Part shown: one piece after another, positions 47,375 through 56,608 of the stretch
Position numbering within the stretch: position 1 is the first letter of the stretch
Layout of the letters: each line of letters begins with the position of its first letter
NCBI RefSeq assembly: GCF_000970795.1
Contig: NZ_KQ034028.1
Location: 705,087-769,086, forward strand
Direction: 5' to 3'
DNA: 64,000 bases
Origin: Bombilactobacillus mellifer
GTDB lineage: Bacteria; Bacillota; Bacilli; Lactobacillales; Lactobacillaceae
Program-made: the position numbers and the translations under genes
The notes under the pieces: generated by a model
Databases searched by the model: none
The model's input: the letters and a program-made list of their open reading frames with translations, nothing else
What the model was told of the DNA's origin: nothing

Positions 47375-49222
47375 ATGTCAAAAATAATTGGAATTGACTT
47401 GGGAACTACAAACTCTGCAGTAGCTGTTTTGGAAGGCGGCGAACCGAAGATTATTGCTAATCCGGAAGGCGGTCGGACGACTCCTTCAGTGGTAGCTTTT
47501 AAAGATGGAGAGACACAAGTTGGTGAAGTTGCTAAGCGGCAAGCTATTACCAATCCCAATACCATTTCTTCAATTAAGCGTCATATGGGAGAAGCCGGTT
47601 ACAAAGTTAATGTAGATGGCAAAGATTATACCCCACAAGAAATTTCCGCAATGATCTTACAATATATCAAGAATTTTTCTGAAAAATATCTAGGCGATAA
47701 GGTTACTGAAGCAGTAATTACCGTTCCGGCATACTTCAATGATTCACAACGTCAGGCTACAAAAGATGCAGGTAAAATTGCAGGCCTGGAGGTTAAACGG
47801 ATTATTAATGAACCTACCGCTTCTGCTTTGGCTTATGGCTTGGATAAAGGTGATGCTGATGAAAAAGTTCTCGTTTATGATTTAGGTGGCGGAACTTTTG
47901 ACGTTTCCATTTTGGAATTAGGTGACGGAGTCTTTCAAGTATTATCAACCAATGGGGATACTCATTTGGGCGGTGATGATTTTGATAAGGCCATTATGGA
48001 TTGGTTAGTGGCGGACTTCAAGGCGCAAAATGACATTGATTTATCCCAAGATAAAATGGCTTTACAACGTTTGAAAGATGCCGCTGAAAAAGCTAAAAAA
48101 GATTTATCCGGTGTTAGTGAAACTGAAATCAGTCTGCCGTTTATTTCAGCTGGTGCAAATGGTCCATTACATTTGCAGACCACATTGTCCCGCGCTAAAT
48201 TTAATGAATTAACAGCTGACCTAGTAGAGAAGACCCGGATTCCGGTCGAGAATGCTTTAAAAGATGCTGATTTATCAGCAAGCGACATTAATAAAGTAAT
48301 TTTAAATGGTGGTTCTACCCGAATCCCAGCTGTTCAAGAAGCAGTGCAAAAATGGACCGGCAAGGAACCAGATCATTCAATTAATCCTGATGAAGCGGTG
48401 GCTTTAGGAGCAGCTATTCAAGGCGGCGTGATTACCGGCGATGTGAAAGATGTGGTTTTACTGGATGTTACTCCTTTGTCCTTAGGTATTGAAACGATGG
48501 GCGGAGTCTTTACCAAATTAATTGATCGTAATACCACGATTCCTACCAGCAAATCCCAAGTCTTTTCTACAGCGGCTGATAATCAACCAGCAGTGGACAT
48601 TCATGTTTTGCAAGGTGAGCGGTCCATGGCGGCGGATAACAAGACTTTAGGCCGTTTCCAATTAACGGACATTCCTGCTGCACCCCGTGGTGTGCCACAG
48701 ATTGAAGTTAAATTTGACATTGACAAAAATGGGATTGTGAATGTGTCGGCGAAAGATTTAGGTACCGGCAAGTCACAAAAAATCACCATTAAGAGTTCCT
48801 CCGGTTTATCAGACGAAGAAATTGAACGGATGAAAAAAGAAGCCAAGGAAAACGAAGCTTCCGATAAGAAACGCAAAGAAGAAGCCGACTTACGCAATGA
48901 AGTTGATCAGTTAATCTTTACTACAGATAAAACCTTAAAGGATGTTAAGGGTAAAGTTTCGGAAGACGAAATCAAAAAAGCTCAAGATGCTGAAGAAGCT
49001 TTGAAGAAGGCTCAGGCAGATAATAATCTCGATGAAATGAAGACCAAAAAGGATGATTTGAACAAGATTATCCAGGATATGTCAGTCAAATTATACCAAC
49101 AAGCACAACAAGAACGGCAAGCTCAAGGCAAGTCAAATGGTGAGAGCTCTCAAAAAAATGATGCGGATAAAGATACCGTCGATGGTGACTTTAAAGAAGT
49201 TAATCCGGATGACAAGAAATAA
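47375..49222 (+). CDS. dnaK: Molecular chaperone DnaK (Hsp70)
   Basis: The 615-residue protein has the actin-like ATPase domain ([46 protein letters not shown]), the linker [16 protein letters not shown] and the substrate domain. The C-terminal lid ends in an acidic tail. The 24-residue insertion of Gram-negative DnaK is absent, normal for Firmicutes. It refolds proteins with DnaJ and GrpE. GGAAGG precedes ATG 47375. Confidence 0.98.
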   Translation: MSKIIGIDLGTTNSAVAVLEGGEPKIIANPEGGRTTPSVVAFKDGETQVGEVAKRQAITNPNTISSIKRHMGEAGYKVNVDGKDYTPQEISAMILQYIKNFSEKYLGDKVTEAVITVPAYFNDSQRQATKDAGKIAGLEVKRIINEPTASALAYGLDKGDADEKVLVYDLGGGTFDVSILELGDGVFQVLSTNGDTHLGGDDFDKAIMDWLVADFKAQNDIDLSQDKMALQRLKDAAEKAKKDLSGVSETEISLPFISAGANGPLHLQTTLSRAKFNELTADLVEKTRIPVENALKDADLSASDINKVILNGGSTRIPAVQEAVQKWTGKEPDHSINPDEAVALGAAIQGGVITGDVKDVVLLDVTPLSLGIETMGGVFTKLIDRNTTIPTSKSQVFSTAADNQPAVDIHVLQGERSMAADNKTLGRFQLTDIPAAPRGVPQIEVKFDIDKNGIVNVSAKDLGTGKSQKITIKSSSGLSDEEIERMKKEAKENEASDKKRKEEADLRNEVDQLIFTTDKTLKDVKGKVSEDEIKKAQDAEEALKKAQADNNLDEMKTKKDDLNKIIQDMSVKLYQQAQQERQAQGKSNGESSQKNDADKDTVDGDFKEVNPDDKK

Positions 49223-49292
49223 TTAGCTGACAAGTAGTTGCAACTGATGAAATAGCGAGATTGACGCGCTGAACTAATTAAGGAGACTACAG

Positions 49293-49326
49293 GACCAAGA
49301 CTTAACGAGATTGTCTTGGTCTTGTT
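49293..49326 (+). terminator. Hairpin between dnaK and dnaJ (attenuator or processing site)
   Basis: GACCAAGAC (49293-49301) and GTCTTGGTC (49313-49321) form a perfect 9-bp stem with an 11-nt loop, followed by the interrupted T tract TTGTTT. The 135-base gap holds no gene; the hairpin may set a lower DnaJ level or protect the dnaK mRNA end. Confidence 0.55.
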
Positions 49327-49357
49327 TGGTGAATGGAAGAAAGGTGAGGATTAACTA

Positions 49358-50464
49358 ATGGATCCTTATGAAACTTTAGGATTAGATCGGAATGCTTCGG
49401 AAGATGAAATTCGAAAGGCTTACCGGAAGCTGTCCAAAAAGTATCATCCCGACCTCAATAAAGCTCCCGATGCGGAAAAGAAATTTAAAGAAGTTAATGA
49501 TGCTTATGATATTTTAAAAGATCCGCAGAAAAAAGCTCAATATGATCAATTTGGATCCACCGGTGATCAGCAAGGCGGCTTTGGCAGTCAAGGCTTCAGT
49601 AGTGATGATTTTGGCGGCTTTGGCGATATTTTTAACTCTTTCTTCGGAGGAGGAGCAAGTCGGCGTGACCCATCAGCTCCGCGTCAAGGCCGAGATTTGG
49701 AATACCGGATGCATTTGAAGTTTGATGAGGCCATATTCGGCGGCAAACAGACGATTCGTTATAATCGCCAAGAACAATGTAATACTTGCCATGGTTCCGG
49801 GGCTAAACCGGGGACTTCACCGCAGACCTGTCATAAATGCCACGGGACGGGTTACATTCAGGTGAGTCAAAGAACGCCCTTAGGTATGATGCGCAGCCAA
49901 CAAGTGTGCGATGTCTGTGGTGGAACTGGCAAAGAAATTTTGGAAAAGTGTCCCACTTGCAGTGGCCGCGGCAAAATTACCAAGAGTCATGCTGTTGAAG
50001 TTGATATTCCTGCCGGAATTGAAGATGGACAACGCATGCGCTTAGATGGTCAAGGCGCGGCAGGCGATAATCAAGGACCTTATGGTGATTTGTATGTATA
50101 CTTTGATGTCGCCCCTAGCAAAGACTTTGAACGCGATGGTTCAACCATTTACTCACGGGTAATGGTCTCTTTTCCACAAGCCGCTCTCGGCGATGAAATT
50201 AATGTCAAAACCGTCCGAGGTTCTGTAGCTTTGACAATTCCCGCCGGTACACAAACCGGGACAGTCTTCCGCTTAAAAGGTCAAGGCGCGCCGCGTTTAC
50301 ATGGTGGAGTCGGTGATCAGAAAGTTACCGTCGAGATCGTTACTCCCAAACATTTAAATGCTAAACAAAAAGAAGCCTTACAAGCATACGCAAATTTGGG
50401 GGGCGGCAAAGTCAAAGAGCAGGATCGGAATTTGTTTGACCGCATGCGTGATAAGTTTAAGTAA
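49358..50464 (+). CDS. dnaJ: Chaperone DnaJ (Hsp40)
   Basis: DnaJ stimulates DnaK ATPase and delivers clients. The 368-residue protein has the J domain with HPD at 30-32, a Gly/Phe-rich linker ([19 protein letters not shown]), four zinc repeats ([32 protein letters not shown]) and the C-terminal substrate domain. AGGTGAGG precedes ATG 49358. A strong terminator closes the operon. Confidence 0.97.
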   Translation: MDPYETLGLDRNASEDEIRKAYRKLSKKYHPDLNKAPDAEKKFKEVNDAYDILKDPQKKAQYDQFGSTGDQQGGFGSQGFSSDDFGGFGDIFNSFFGGGASRRDPSAPRQGRDLEYRMHLKFDEAIFGGKQTIRYNRQEQCNTCHGSGAKPGTSPQTCHKCHGTGYIQVSQRTPLGMMRSQQVCDVCGGTGKEILEKCPTCSGRGKITKSHAVEVDIPAGIEDGQRMRLDGQGAAGDNQGPYGDLYVYFDVAPSKDFERDGSTIYSRVMVSFPQAALGDEINVKTVRGSVALTIPAGTQTGTVFRLKGQGAPRLHGGVGDQKVTVEIVTPKHLNAKQKEALQAYANLGGGKVKEQDRNLFDRMRDKFK

Positions 50465-50492
50465 AGTTTGATAACCATAATGCTACTAATTG

Positions 50493-50533
50493 AAAACCGT
50501 GACGAACAATAGAAGTTGGTCATGGTTTTTTTT
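50493..50533 (+). terminator. Intrinsic terminator of the hrcA-dnaJ operon
   Basis: AAAACCGTGAC (50493-50503) pairs with GTCATGGTTTT (50519-50529; one G-U), followed by a total of eight T. Confidence 0.88.
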
Positions 50534-50566
50534 ATCAAAAAGGAGAGTGGGTTTTGTTAAAAAAAT

Positions 50567-50575
50567 TGGTATAAT
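50567..50575 (+). promoter_or_regulatory. Extended -10 promoter of lepA
   Basis: TGGTATAAT is an extended -10 element 51 bases before the lepA start. No good -35 box is seen. Confidence 0.6.
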
Positions 50576-50626
50576 AATTAAGATAAAAAGTAAACTTAGG
50601 AACATTTTAATCAAAGGAGTTAGAGC

Positions 50627-52468
50627 ATGCCACAAGTTGATTTAGTTGATCGTCAAAAATATATTCGCAATTTTTCCATTGTGGCACATATTGATCACGG
50701 CAAATCGACGATTGCCGATCGGATTTTAGAAATGACGGATACCATTGCAAAACGCGATATGGAAAATCAAGTTTTAGATGATATGGACATCGAACGTGAG
50801 CGGGGCATCACCATTAAACTAAATGCAGTGGAGCTGCATTATCAAGCACATGATGGCCATACGTATACCTTTCACTTAATTGATACTCCCGGCCACGTGG
50901 ACTTTTCGTATGAAGTCTCACGCAGTTTAGCCGCCTGTGAGGGAGCCTTGTTAGTAGTAGACGCCGCCCAAGGGGTTGAAGCCCAGACAATGGCGAATGC
51001 TTATTTAGCGGTGGATAATGATTTGGAAATTGTGCCGGTGATTAATAAAATTGATTTACCTTCGGCTGATCCCGCAGCTGTTAAAACACAGATTGAAGAA
51101 ATGGTGGGCATTGATGCTCAAAATGCAGTTTTGACTAGTGCAAAAAAGGGCACAGGCATTGCTGAATTATTAGAACGAATTGTCCAAGATATTCCTGCTC
51201 CACAAGGGGATCTGCACAAGCCGCTGAAAGCGTTAATCTTTGATTCTGTCTATGATAGTTATCGTGGCGTAGTGTTAAGCATTCGTGTTTTAGATGGTCA
51301 AGTTAAAGTAGGCGATCGCATTGAACTGATGAATAATGGCAAGCAATTTGAAGTGACCGAAGTGGGCGTCATGTCGCCTAAAGCTGTTCCACGAGAGCGT
51401 TTAATGGTGGGCGATGTTGGTTATTTAACCGCCAGCATTAAAAATGTGCAAGATACGCGGGTGGGTGATACGATTACATTAGCAGCTCATCCAGCCCAAA
51501 AAGCTCTGCCCGGATATCGGCAAATTACCCCGATGGTTTATTCAGGGATGTATCCTGTGGACAACAATAAATATGGTGATTTGCGCGAATCATTAGAAAA
51601 GTTACAGTTAAATGACGCTTCTTTAGAATTTGAACCAGAAACCTCTCAAGCTTTAGGTTTTGGCTTTCGGGTCGGCTTTTTAGGTTTATTGCATATGGAT
51701 GTGATTCAAGAACGCTTGGAGCGGGAATTTAATTTAGATTTAATTATGACAGCCCCCTCAGTTAATTACCGGGTGCTGTTAAATGATGGTCAAGAAAAGA
51801 TCATTGATAATCCCGCAAAACTGCCGGATCCTGCAGAAATTAAAGAAATTCAAGAACCGATGGTTCAAGCTGAAATAATGGTACCCAAAGACTATGTCGG
51901 CCCTGTCATGGAATTAGCTCAGCGAAAGCGGGGCCAATTTGACACGATGTCTTATTTAGATGACTACCATGTTAAAGTCATTTATAAATTACCCTTAGCG
52001 GAAATTATTTTTGATTTCTTTGATAGTTTAAAATCAAGTACCCACGGTTATGCTTCGTTAGACTATAATATTGTGGGCTATGAAGTTTCGAAAATGGTCA
52101 AAATGGATATCTTGTTGAATGGCGAGCCAGTCGATGCTTTAAGCTTTATTGTGCATCAAGATTTTGCCTATGATCGCGGCCGTAAAATTGTGCGGAAGTT
52201 AAAAACGATTATCCCTCGTCAACAGTTTGAAGTAGCGATTCAGGCAGCCATTGGGAATAAAATAGTTGCTCGTTCAACAGTTAAAGCTTATCGTAAAGAT
52301 GTTACCGGCCCCTTATATGGCGGTGATCAAACGCGGAAAAATAAATTATTGGATAAACAAAAGCGGGGGAAAAAGCGGATGAAAGATGTCGGACATGTAA
52401 GTGTGCCGCAAGCTGCTTTTATGGCTGTCCTGCAAATGGATGATGATGACTTGAAGGGATCAAAATGA
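50627..52468 (+). CDS. lepA: Elongation factor 4 (LepA)
   Basis: LepA is a ribosome-binding GTPase related to EF-G. The 613-residue protein has P-loop [23 protein letters not shown] and the LepA-specific C-terminal domain ([20 protein letters not shown] and [10 protein letters not shown]). AAGGAG precedes ATG 50627. srtA overlaps its stop by 4 bases (ATGA), so a housekeeping GTPase and the sortase are translated from one message. Confidence 0.97.
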   Translation: MPQVDLVDRQKYIRNFSIVAHIDHGKSTIADRILEMTDTIAKRDMENQVLDDMDIERERGITIKLNAVELHYQAHDGHTYTFHLIDTPGHVDFSYEVSRSLAACEGALLVVDAAQGVEAQTMANAYLAVDNDLEIVPVINKIDLPSADPAAVKTQIEEMVGIDAQNAVLTSAKKGTGIAELLERIVQDIPAPQGDLHKPLKALIFDSVYDSYRGVVLSIRVLDGQVKVGDRIELMNNGKQFEVTEVGVMSPKAVPRERLMVGDVGYLTASIKNVQDTRVGDTITLAAHPAQKALPGYRQITPMVYSGMYPVDNNKYGDLRESLEKLQLNDASLEFEPETSQALGFGFRVGFLGLLHMDVIQERLEREFNLDLIMTAPSVNYRVLLNDGQEKIIDNPAKLPDPAEIKEIQEPMVQAEIMVPKDYVGPVMELAQRKRGQFDTMSYLDDYHVKVIYKLPLAEIIFDFFDSLKSSTHGYASLDYNIVGYEVSKMVKMDILLNGEPVDALSFIVHQDFAYDRGRKIVRKLKTIIPRQQFEVAIQAAIGNKIVARSTVKAYRKDVTGPLYGGDQTRKNKLLDKQKRGKKRMKDVGHVSVPQAAFMAVLQMDDDDLKGSK

Positions 52469-53124
52469 AAAAATTTCTGAAAATCTTTGTCACGGTGGCG
52501 TTATTGTTAGTAGCGTTGGCGCTCATTTTTAATGAACCGCTCAAATCATATTGCGTCAAATATTTAGCCCAGGATCGGCTTACAAAATTGACCAAAGATC
52601 AAGTACGGCAGAACAATTTACGTTCAGTTTCTTATGATTTTAAAAAAGTGAAACCCATTAGTTCAAAACAAGTTTTGAAAGCTTCGGTGCAGAATAATGC
52701 CCCAGCCATAGGTAAAATTGCAGTTCCTTCTGTCAAATTGAAATTGCCCATTGTTAAGGGGATTGATGATAATGCTTTGTCCACTGGAGCCGGAACTATG
52801 AAACCTGACGAAAAGATGGGTAAAGGTAATTATGCTCTAGCCGGTCATTATATGACGGACAAGGGCGCCTTACTGTCACCGATTGTCGATGTACAGTTAG
52901 ATGATTTGATCTACATTACGGATTTAAAAAGTGTGTATACGTATAAAGTAACTTTGAAAAAACGTATTGCCCCGGACGCGGTGTGGACGATTAATGATCA
53001 AAAAGGGCGAAAGTTAATTTCTTTAATTACTTGCGCTGATGGTGGTGCCAATCGCTGGGTAATTCAAGGTAACTTAGTGCGTTCGCGCGTGGCTAATCGT
53101 GCGACGTTAGCAGTTTTTGGATAG
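52465..53124 (+). CDS. srtA: Class A sortase
   Basis: The 219-residue protein has an N-terminal membrane anchor ([15 protein letters not shown]), then a sortase beta-barrel with His128 (LAGHYM), Cys190 (SLITCADG) and Arg197 (NRWVIQG), the transpeptidase triad. It attaches LPXTG proteins to peptidoglycan outside the cell. It starts inside the lepA stop and is followed by recJ. I recall the order lepA-srtA-recJ-apt from other lactobacilli. Neither complete surface protein in this window has an LPXTG motif. Confidence 0.93.
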   Translation: MKKFLKIFVTVALLLVALALIFNEPLKSYCVKYLAQDRLTKLTKDQVRQNNLRSVSYDFKKVKPISSKQVLKASVQNNAPAIGKIAVPSVKLKLPIVKGIDDNALSTGAGTMKPDEKMGKGNYALAGHYMTDKGALLSPIVDVQLDDLIYITDLKSVYTYKVTLKKRIAPDAVWTINDQKGRKLISLITCADGGANRWVIQGNLVRSRVANRATLAVFG

Positions 53125-53134
53125 GAGTTAGGTA

Positions 53135-55453
53135 GTGGGTTTATTGTATCGTTGGAATGCCCAACAGGTATTAAATTCCGAACAAATTAAACAACTGTGT
53201 CAAAGCACCAAATTGAGCGCCCCAGTTATTCAACTGTTATTACAACGGGGATTAGATACCACTGCTAAGATAAAGCAATTTTTAAATCCAAACTTGTCCC
53301 AGTTGCATGATCCATATTTGTTGCATGATATGTCTTCAGCAGTACGCAGGATCAATCAAGCGATTACTCAACATGAAAAAATGATTATTTACGGGGACTA
53401 CGATGCCGACGGGATTACCAGTACGGTAATTTTAAAAACGGCCATTGAACAATTAGGCGGGCAAGTAGATTATTATTTGCCGGATCGGTTTACCGATGGC
53501 TATGGCCCGAATTTAAGTCGTTACCAAAAATTAGGCGCCGCGGGTTATCAATTAATTATTACCGTGGATAACGGTGTCAGTGGCATGGCAGCCTTATCGT
53601 GGGCTCGAGATCAGGGAATTGACGTTGTGGTCACAGATCATCATAAACTGCCTCAACAGCTACCACCAGCGGTAGCCATTGTTCATCCTCAATATCCACA
53701 AACTGCTTATCCGTGCCCAGCTCTATGTGGAGCCGGGGTGGCTTTTAAAGTGGCTACAGCTTTATTGCAACGTATTCCGGTAGAACTTTTAGATCTGGCA
53801 GCAATTGGAACAATTGCCGATGTAGTGGACTTAGTGGATGAAAATCGGGTATTAGTAGCTGGCGGCTTGCAACAAATACAACAACATCCGCGCTTAGGAA
53901 TAAAACAGCTGGCTCAAAAAGCCCATTTACAGATATCTAATTTCAGTGAGGAAGATATCGGCTTTCAAATTGCTCCGCGACTCAATGCTTTGGGGCGGTT
54001 AGACCAAGCTGCCAAAGGGGTCGAACTACTAGCCAGTACGGATGAGTCAACGACCCATGCCTTAGCTCAAGAAATTGACCACATCAATCAAAAACGCAAA
54101 CAATTATGTCAAGAAGTTTATGAACAGGCTTTAGTAATGGCTAATGCGCAAATTCAAACGGGTGCAAAATTTTTGGTGATTTTCGATCCTAATTGGCATC
54201 AGGGAATTTTAGGAATTGTAGCCGGCCGCATCTTACAGCAAACTAAACGCCCCACTTTGGTTTTAACCCAGAATGCTCAAGGACAAGCAGTGGGCAGTGG
54301 CCGCAGTGAGGCTAATCTGGATCTTTATGCTACTTTGGCACCTTGGAAAGAAAAATTTCTGGCTTTTGGCGGACATGCGCAGGCTTGTGGTTTGACCATG
54401 GAAGTTTCTGCGGTGGCTGATTTACAAATCCAAGTGAATCAATTACCCAATGTACAACAACTGAAAATTACGCAATTTCCCCGTCAATCTTACGATTTAG
54501 CATTAGATATCGCGCAAATTAATCTGGACTTATATCAGCAGTTACGTCAACTGGCTCCTTTTGGGCATGCCAATGCGCAACCCGTGCTGCGGATTACCGG
54601 TTTTCAAACTTCACGGGTCCAATATCTCGGTAAAAAAGCGCACACCCACCTGAAAATCAATTTGTGGCACCAACAACAGTGCCTAGAGGCCATCGGTTTT
54701 AATCTCGGTAGTCAATTGCCCGTCATCCAGAAATTAGGCTTAAATGCGGTTTATGGGACGCTATTGATTAATCATTGGCATAATCGTCCGCGGTTACAAG
54801 TGAATTTATCCGATGTTGAAATTTTACAACAACAGCAAGTAGCTCTCATCCAGCATCAAAGATTTCGGGATTGGCGCAACTTTGCCGAGATCGAATTCAA
54901 CCAATATCCTGATAATTTAATTTTCTTTCACCAAAAGAATTTACGCCAATTTCAAAAAAAGTATCCGCAAAGTAAATGTTATTGGAGTCAACAATTACCT
55001 AAGGCGTTGACATCCGGTATGTTAGTCGATCGACCGGCTAATTTGACAGAATTTTTGACTATTTGCCGCCAATTCCAATGGGATCAATTGGACTTAAGCT
55101 TTCGTACCCAATATCCGCAATATTATCAGTTGCAGCTTTCTAAAGACCAAACCCAGGAGTGTTTAAAATATTTTTGGGCCCATCATGACTTAACAGAGAA
55201 TGATTTGCCGGCTATTGCTTCGTATTTAGGATTGACAGATTTGGAGATTAGAGTATTATTAAATATGTTTGTGGAATTAAAATTTATTAAGATTAATCAG
55301 GGGGTTTTACAACGACCGCTCGTTGTAAATAAAGTGCCCTTTAGTCAGTCATCTACTTATCGGCAATTGCAGCTGCTGAAGGAAGTACAAACCCGGTTAA
55401 TCGAATCAAAATTTACTGATTTAGTACAGTGGATTGTTCAAAGCAGTAAATAA
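53135..55453 (+). CDS. recJ: Single-strand DNA exonuclease RecJ
   Basis: RecJ degrades single-stranded DNA 5' to 3' in recombination and mismatch repair. The 772-residue protein has the DHH phosphoesterase motifs DYDADG (88-93), VTDHH and the DHHA1 domain with GSGRSEANLDLY and FGGHAQACG. A C-terminal extension of roughly 200 residues after the OB domain is typical of lactobacillus RecJ. GTG 53135 follows AGGAG at good spacing. Confidence 0.95.
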   Translation: MGLLYRWNAQQVLNSEQIKQLCQSTKLSAPVIQLLLQRGLDTTAKIKQFLNPNLSQLHDPYLLHDMSSAVRRINQAITQHEKMIIYGDYDADGITSTVILKTAIEQLGGQVDYYLPDRFTDGYGPNLSRYQKLGAAGYQLIITVDNGVSGMAALSWARDQGIDVVVTDHHKLPQQLPPAVAIVHPQYPQTAYPCPALCGAGVAFKVATALLQRIPVELLDLAAIGTIADVVDLVDENRVLVAGGLQQIQQHPRLGIKQLAQKAHLQISNFSEEDIGFQIAPRLNALGRLDQAAKGVELLASTDESTTHALAQEIDHINQKRKQLCQEVYEQALVMANAQIQTGAKFLVIFDPNWHQGILGIVAGRILQQTKRPTLVLTQNAQGQAVGSGRSEANLDLYATLAPWKEKFLAFGGHAQACGLTMEVSAVADLQIQVNQLPNVQQLKITQFPRQSYDLALDIAQINLDLYQQLRQLAPFGHANAQPVLRITGFQTSRVQYLGKKAHTHLKINLWHQQQCLEAIGFNLGSQLPVIQKLGLNAVYGTLLINHWHNRPRLQVNLSDVEILQQQQVALIQHQRFRDWRNFAEIEFNQYPDNLIFFHQKNLRQFQKKYPQSKCYWSQQLPKALTSGMLVDRPANLTEFLTICRQFQWDQLDLSFRTQYPQYYQLQLSKDQTQECLKYFWAHHDLTENDLPAIASYLGLTDLEIRVLLNMFVELKFIKINQGVLQRPLVVNKVPFSQSSTYRQLQLLKEVQTRLIESKFTDLVQWIVQSSK

Positions 55454-55474
55454 ACCGGAGGAGTTTTCATTTTC

Positions 55475-55987
55475 ATGGACTATAAACAGTACGTCGCCAA
55501 TGTACCAGATTTTCCTGAACCGGGTGTGTTATTTCGTGATATTTCACCATTGATGGCTAATGGTCCGGTTTATTCCGCAGCTACCGATGAAATCGCGGAT
55601 TATGCTCAAAAGTTGGGCACGGAAATGATTGTGGGTCCGGAAGCACGTGGCTTTATTGTAGGGTGTCCAGTGGCTTATAAATTGGGAGTTGGGTTTTCAC
55701 CTGCTCGTAAAAAGGGCAAATTACCGCGGGAAACAGTCTCGGTAACTTATGATTTGGAATATGGTCAAGCATCTTTGTATATGCAAAAGGATGCGGTGCA
55801 ACCGGGACAAAAAGTATTAGTAGTTGACGATTTAATGGCCACCGGTGGTACATTAGCGGCGACAATTAAATTAGTCGAAGAATTAGGTGGGATTGTCGTA
55901 GGAACAGCGTTTTTAATTGAGTTAACAGATTTACATGGGCGCGATAAAATAAAAGGCTATGACATGTTTACTTTGATGCAATATTAA
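55475..55987 (+). CDS. apt: Adenine phosphoribosyltransferase
   Basis: Apt salvages adenine to AMP with PRPP. The 170-residue protein has the PRPP-binding motif [14 protein letters not shown] and an N-terminal [18 protein letters not shown] signature. GGAGGAG lies upstream of ATG 55475 with a longer than usual gap. It follows recJ as in B. subtilis and lactobacilli. A tRNA-Ser gene lies 37 bases after its stop. Confidence 0.96.
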   Translation: MDYKQYVANVPDFPEPGVLFRDISPLMANGPVYSAATDEIADYAQKLGTEMIVGPEARGFIVGCPVAYKLGVGFSPARKKGKLPRETVSVTYDLEYGQASLYMQKDAVQPGQKVLVVDDLMATGGTLAATIKLVEELGGIVVGTAFLIELTDLHGRDKIKGYDMFTLMQY

Positions 55988-56024
55988 TTTATTATATAAA
56001 AGCAGCTATTAGCTGTTTGATTAT

Positions 56025-56113
56025 GGAGAGTTGGCAGAGTGGTAATGCACCGGACTCGAAATCCGGCGAACCGGTTAGTAATCGGCGCGCAGGTTCAAAT
56101 CCTGTACTCTCCT
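56025..56113 (+). tRNA. tRNA-Ser (anticodon CGA)
   Basis: The gene folds as a class II tRNA. GGAGAGT (56025-56031) pairs with ACTCTCC (56106-56112). The D stem GCA/TGC, the anticodon stem CCGGA/TCCGG with loop CTCGAAA, a long variable arm and a T arm GCAGG-TTCAAAT-CCTGT are all present. The anticodon CGA reads UCG codons. CCA is not encoded. The discriminator position is T rather than the G usual for tRNA-Ser. Confidence 0.95.
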
Positions 56114-56136
56114 TAAATGAGTTTTATGATGATTGG

Positions 56137-56176
56137 AAAAACCAGCTTATTATTATTACAATAAGCTGGTTTTTTT
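56137..56176 (+). terminator. Intrinsic terminator after tRNA-Ser
   Basis: AACCAGCTTAT (56140-56150) pairs with ATAAGCTGGTT (56161-56171), followed by T residues. Confidence 0.9.
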
Positions 56177-56177
56177 G

Positions 56178-56608
56178 TTAACATGAATTATTTTTAATGT
56201 TGGCAAATAGCAAAGCAGTTATAAAATTAAGTCTCAGATGTCAGTTACGTAATCTAAATTTCTAATAGGCACCTGAGTGAAGCAAATTAAATGATATTTT
56301 AAACTTGCGACAGAAAATTATAAAATTTTATTAAAGCAAACATTATGTATTGCGGACATTTTAAAGATGATATTTTAAATTAGGTAATAAGTAAACCATT
56401 ATAAATAACCAAAATATAAGACCGTATAAAATAAAGTATAAGCTTTTAATCACAAAAAAGAAACTAAATGAGCGATAACTATCAAATAAATTATTTTTTT
56501 TGAAAAATATTAAAAGAAACCATCTCTTTATTAAATAAAGTGCTACAATGCATTTATAAAGTATTTTTATAATACAATAAGCAAGTTACATAAGGAGGGT
56601 GAATTATT
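56178..56608 (+). promoter_or_regulatory. AT-rich spacer with promoter of the BspA-like gene
   Basis: This 431-base stretch is visibly AT-rich and holds no convincing gene. TGCTACAAT at 56541-56549 is an extended -10 element, with no clear -35 box. AGGAGGGTGA at 56593-56602 is the strong ribosome binding site of the next gene. The base content differs from the coding core on the left. Confidence 0.5.

Noticed and set aside
49261..49289. TTGACG at 49261 as a separate dnaJ promoter
   Set aside because: No acceptable -10 box lies 16-18 bases downstream.
56178..56608. A 22-codon frame (MLANSKAV...) in the spacer after the tRNA
   Set aside because: It has no ribosome binding site and no recognisable features.
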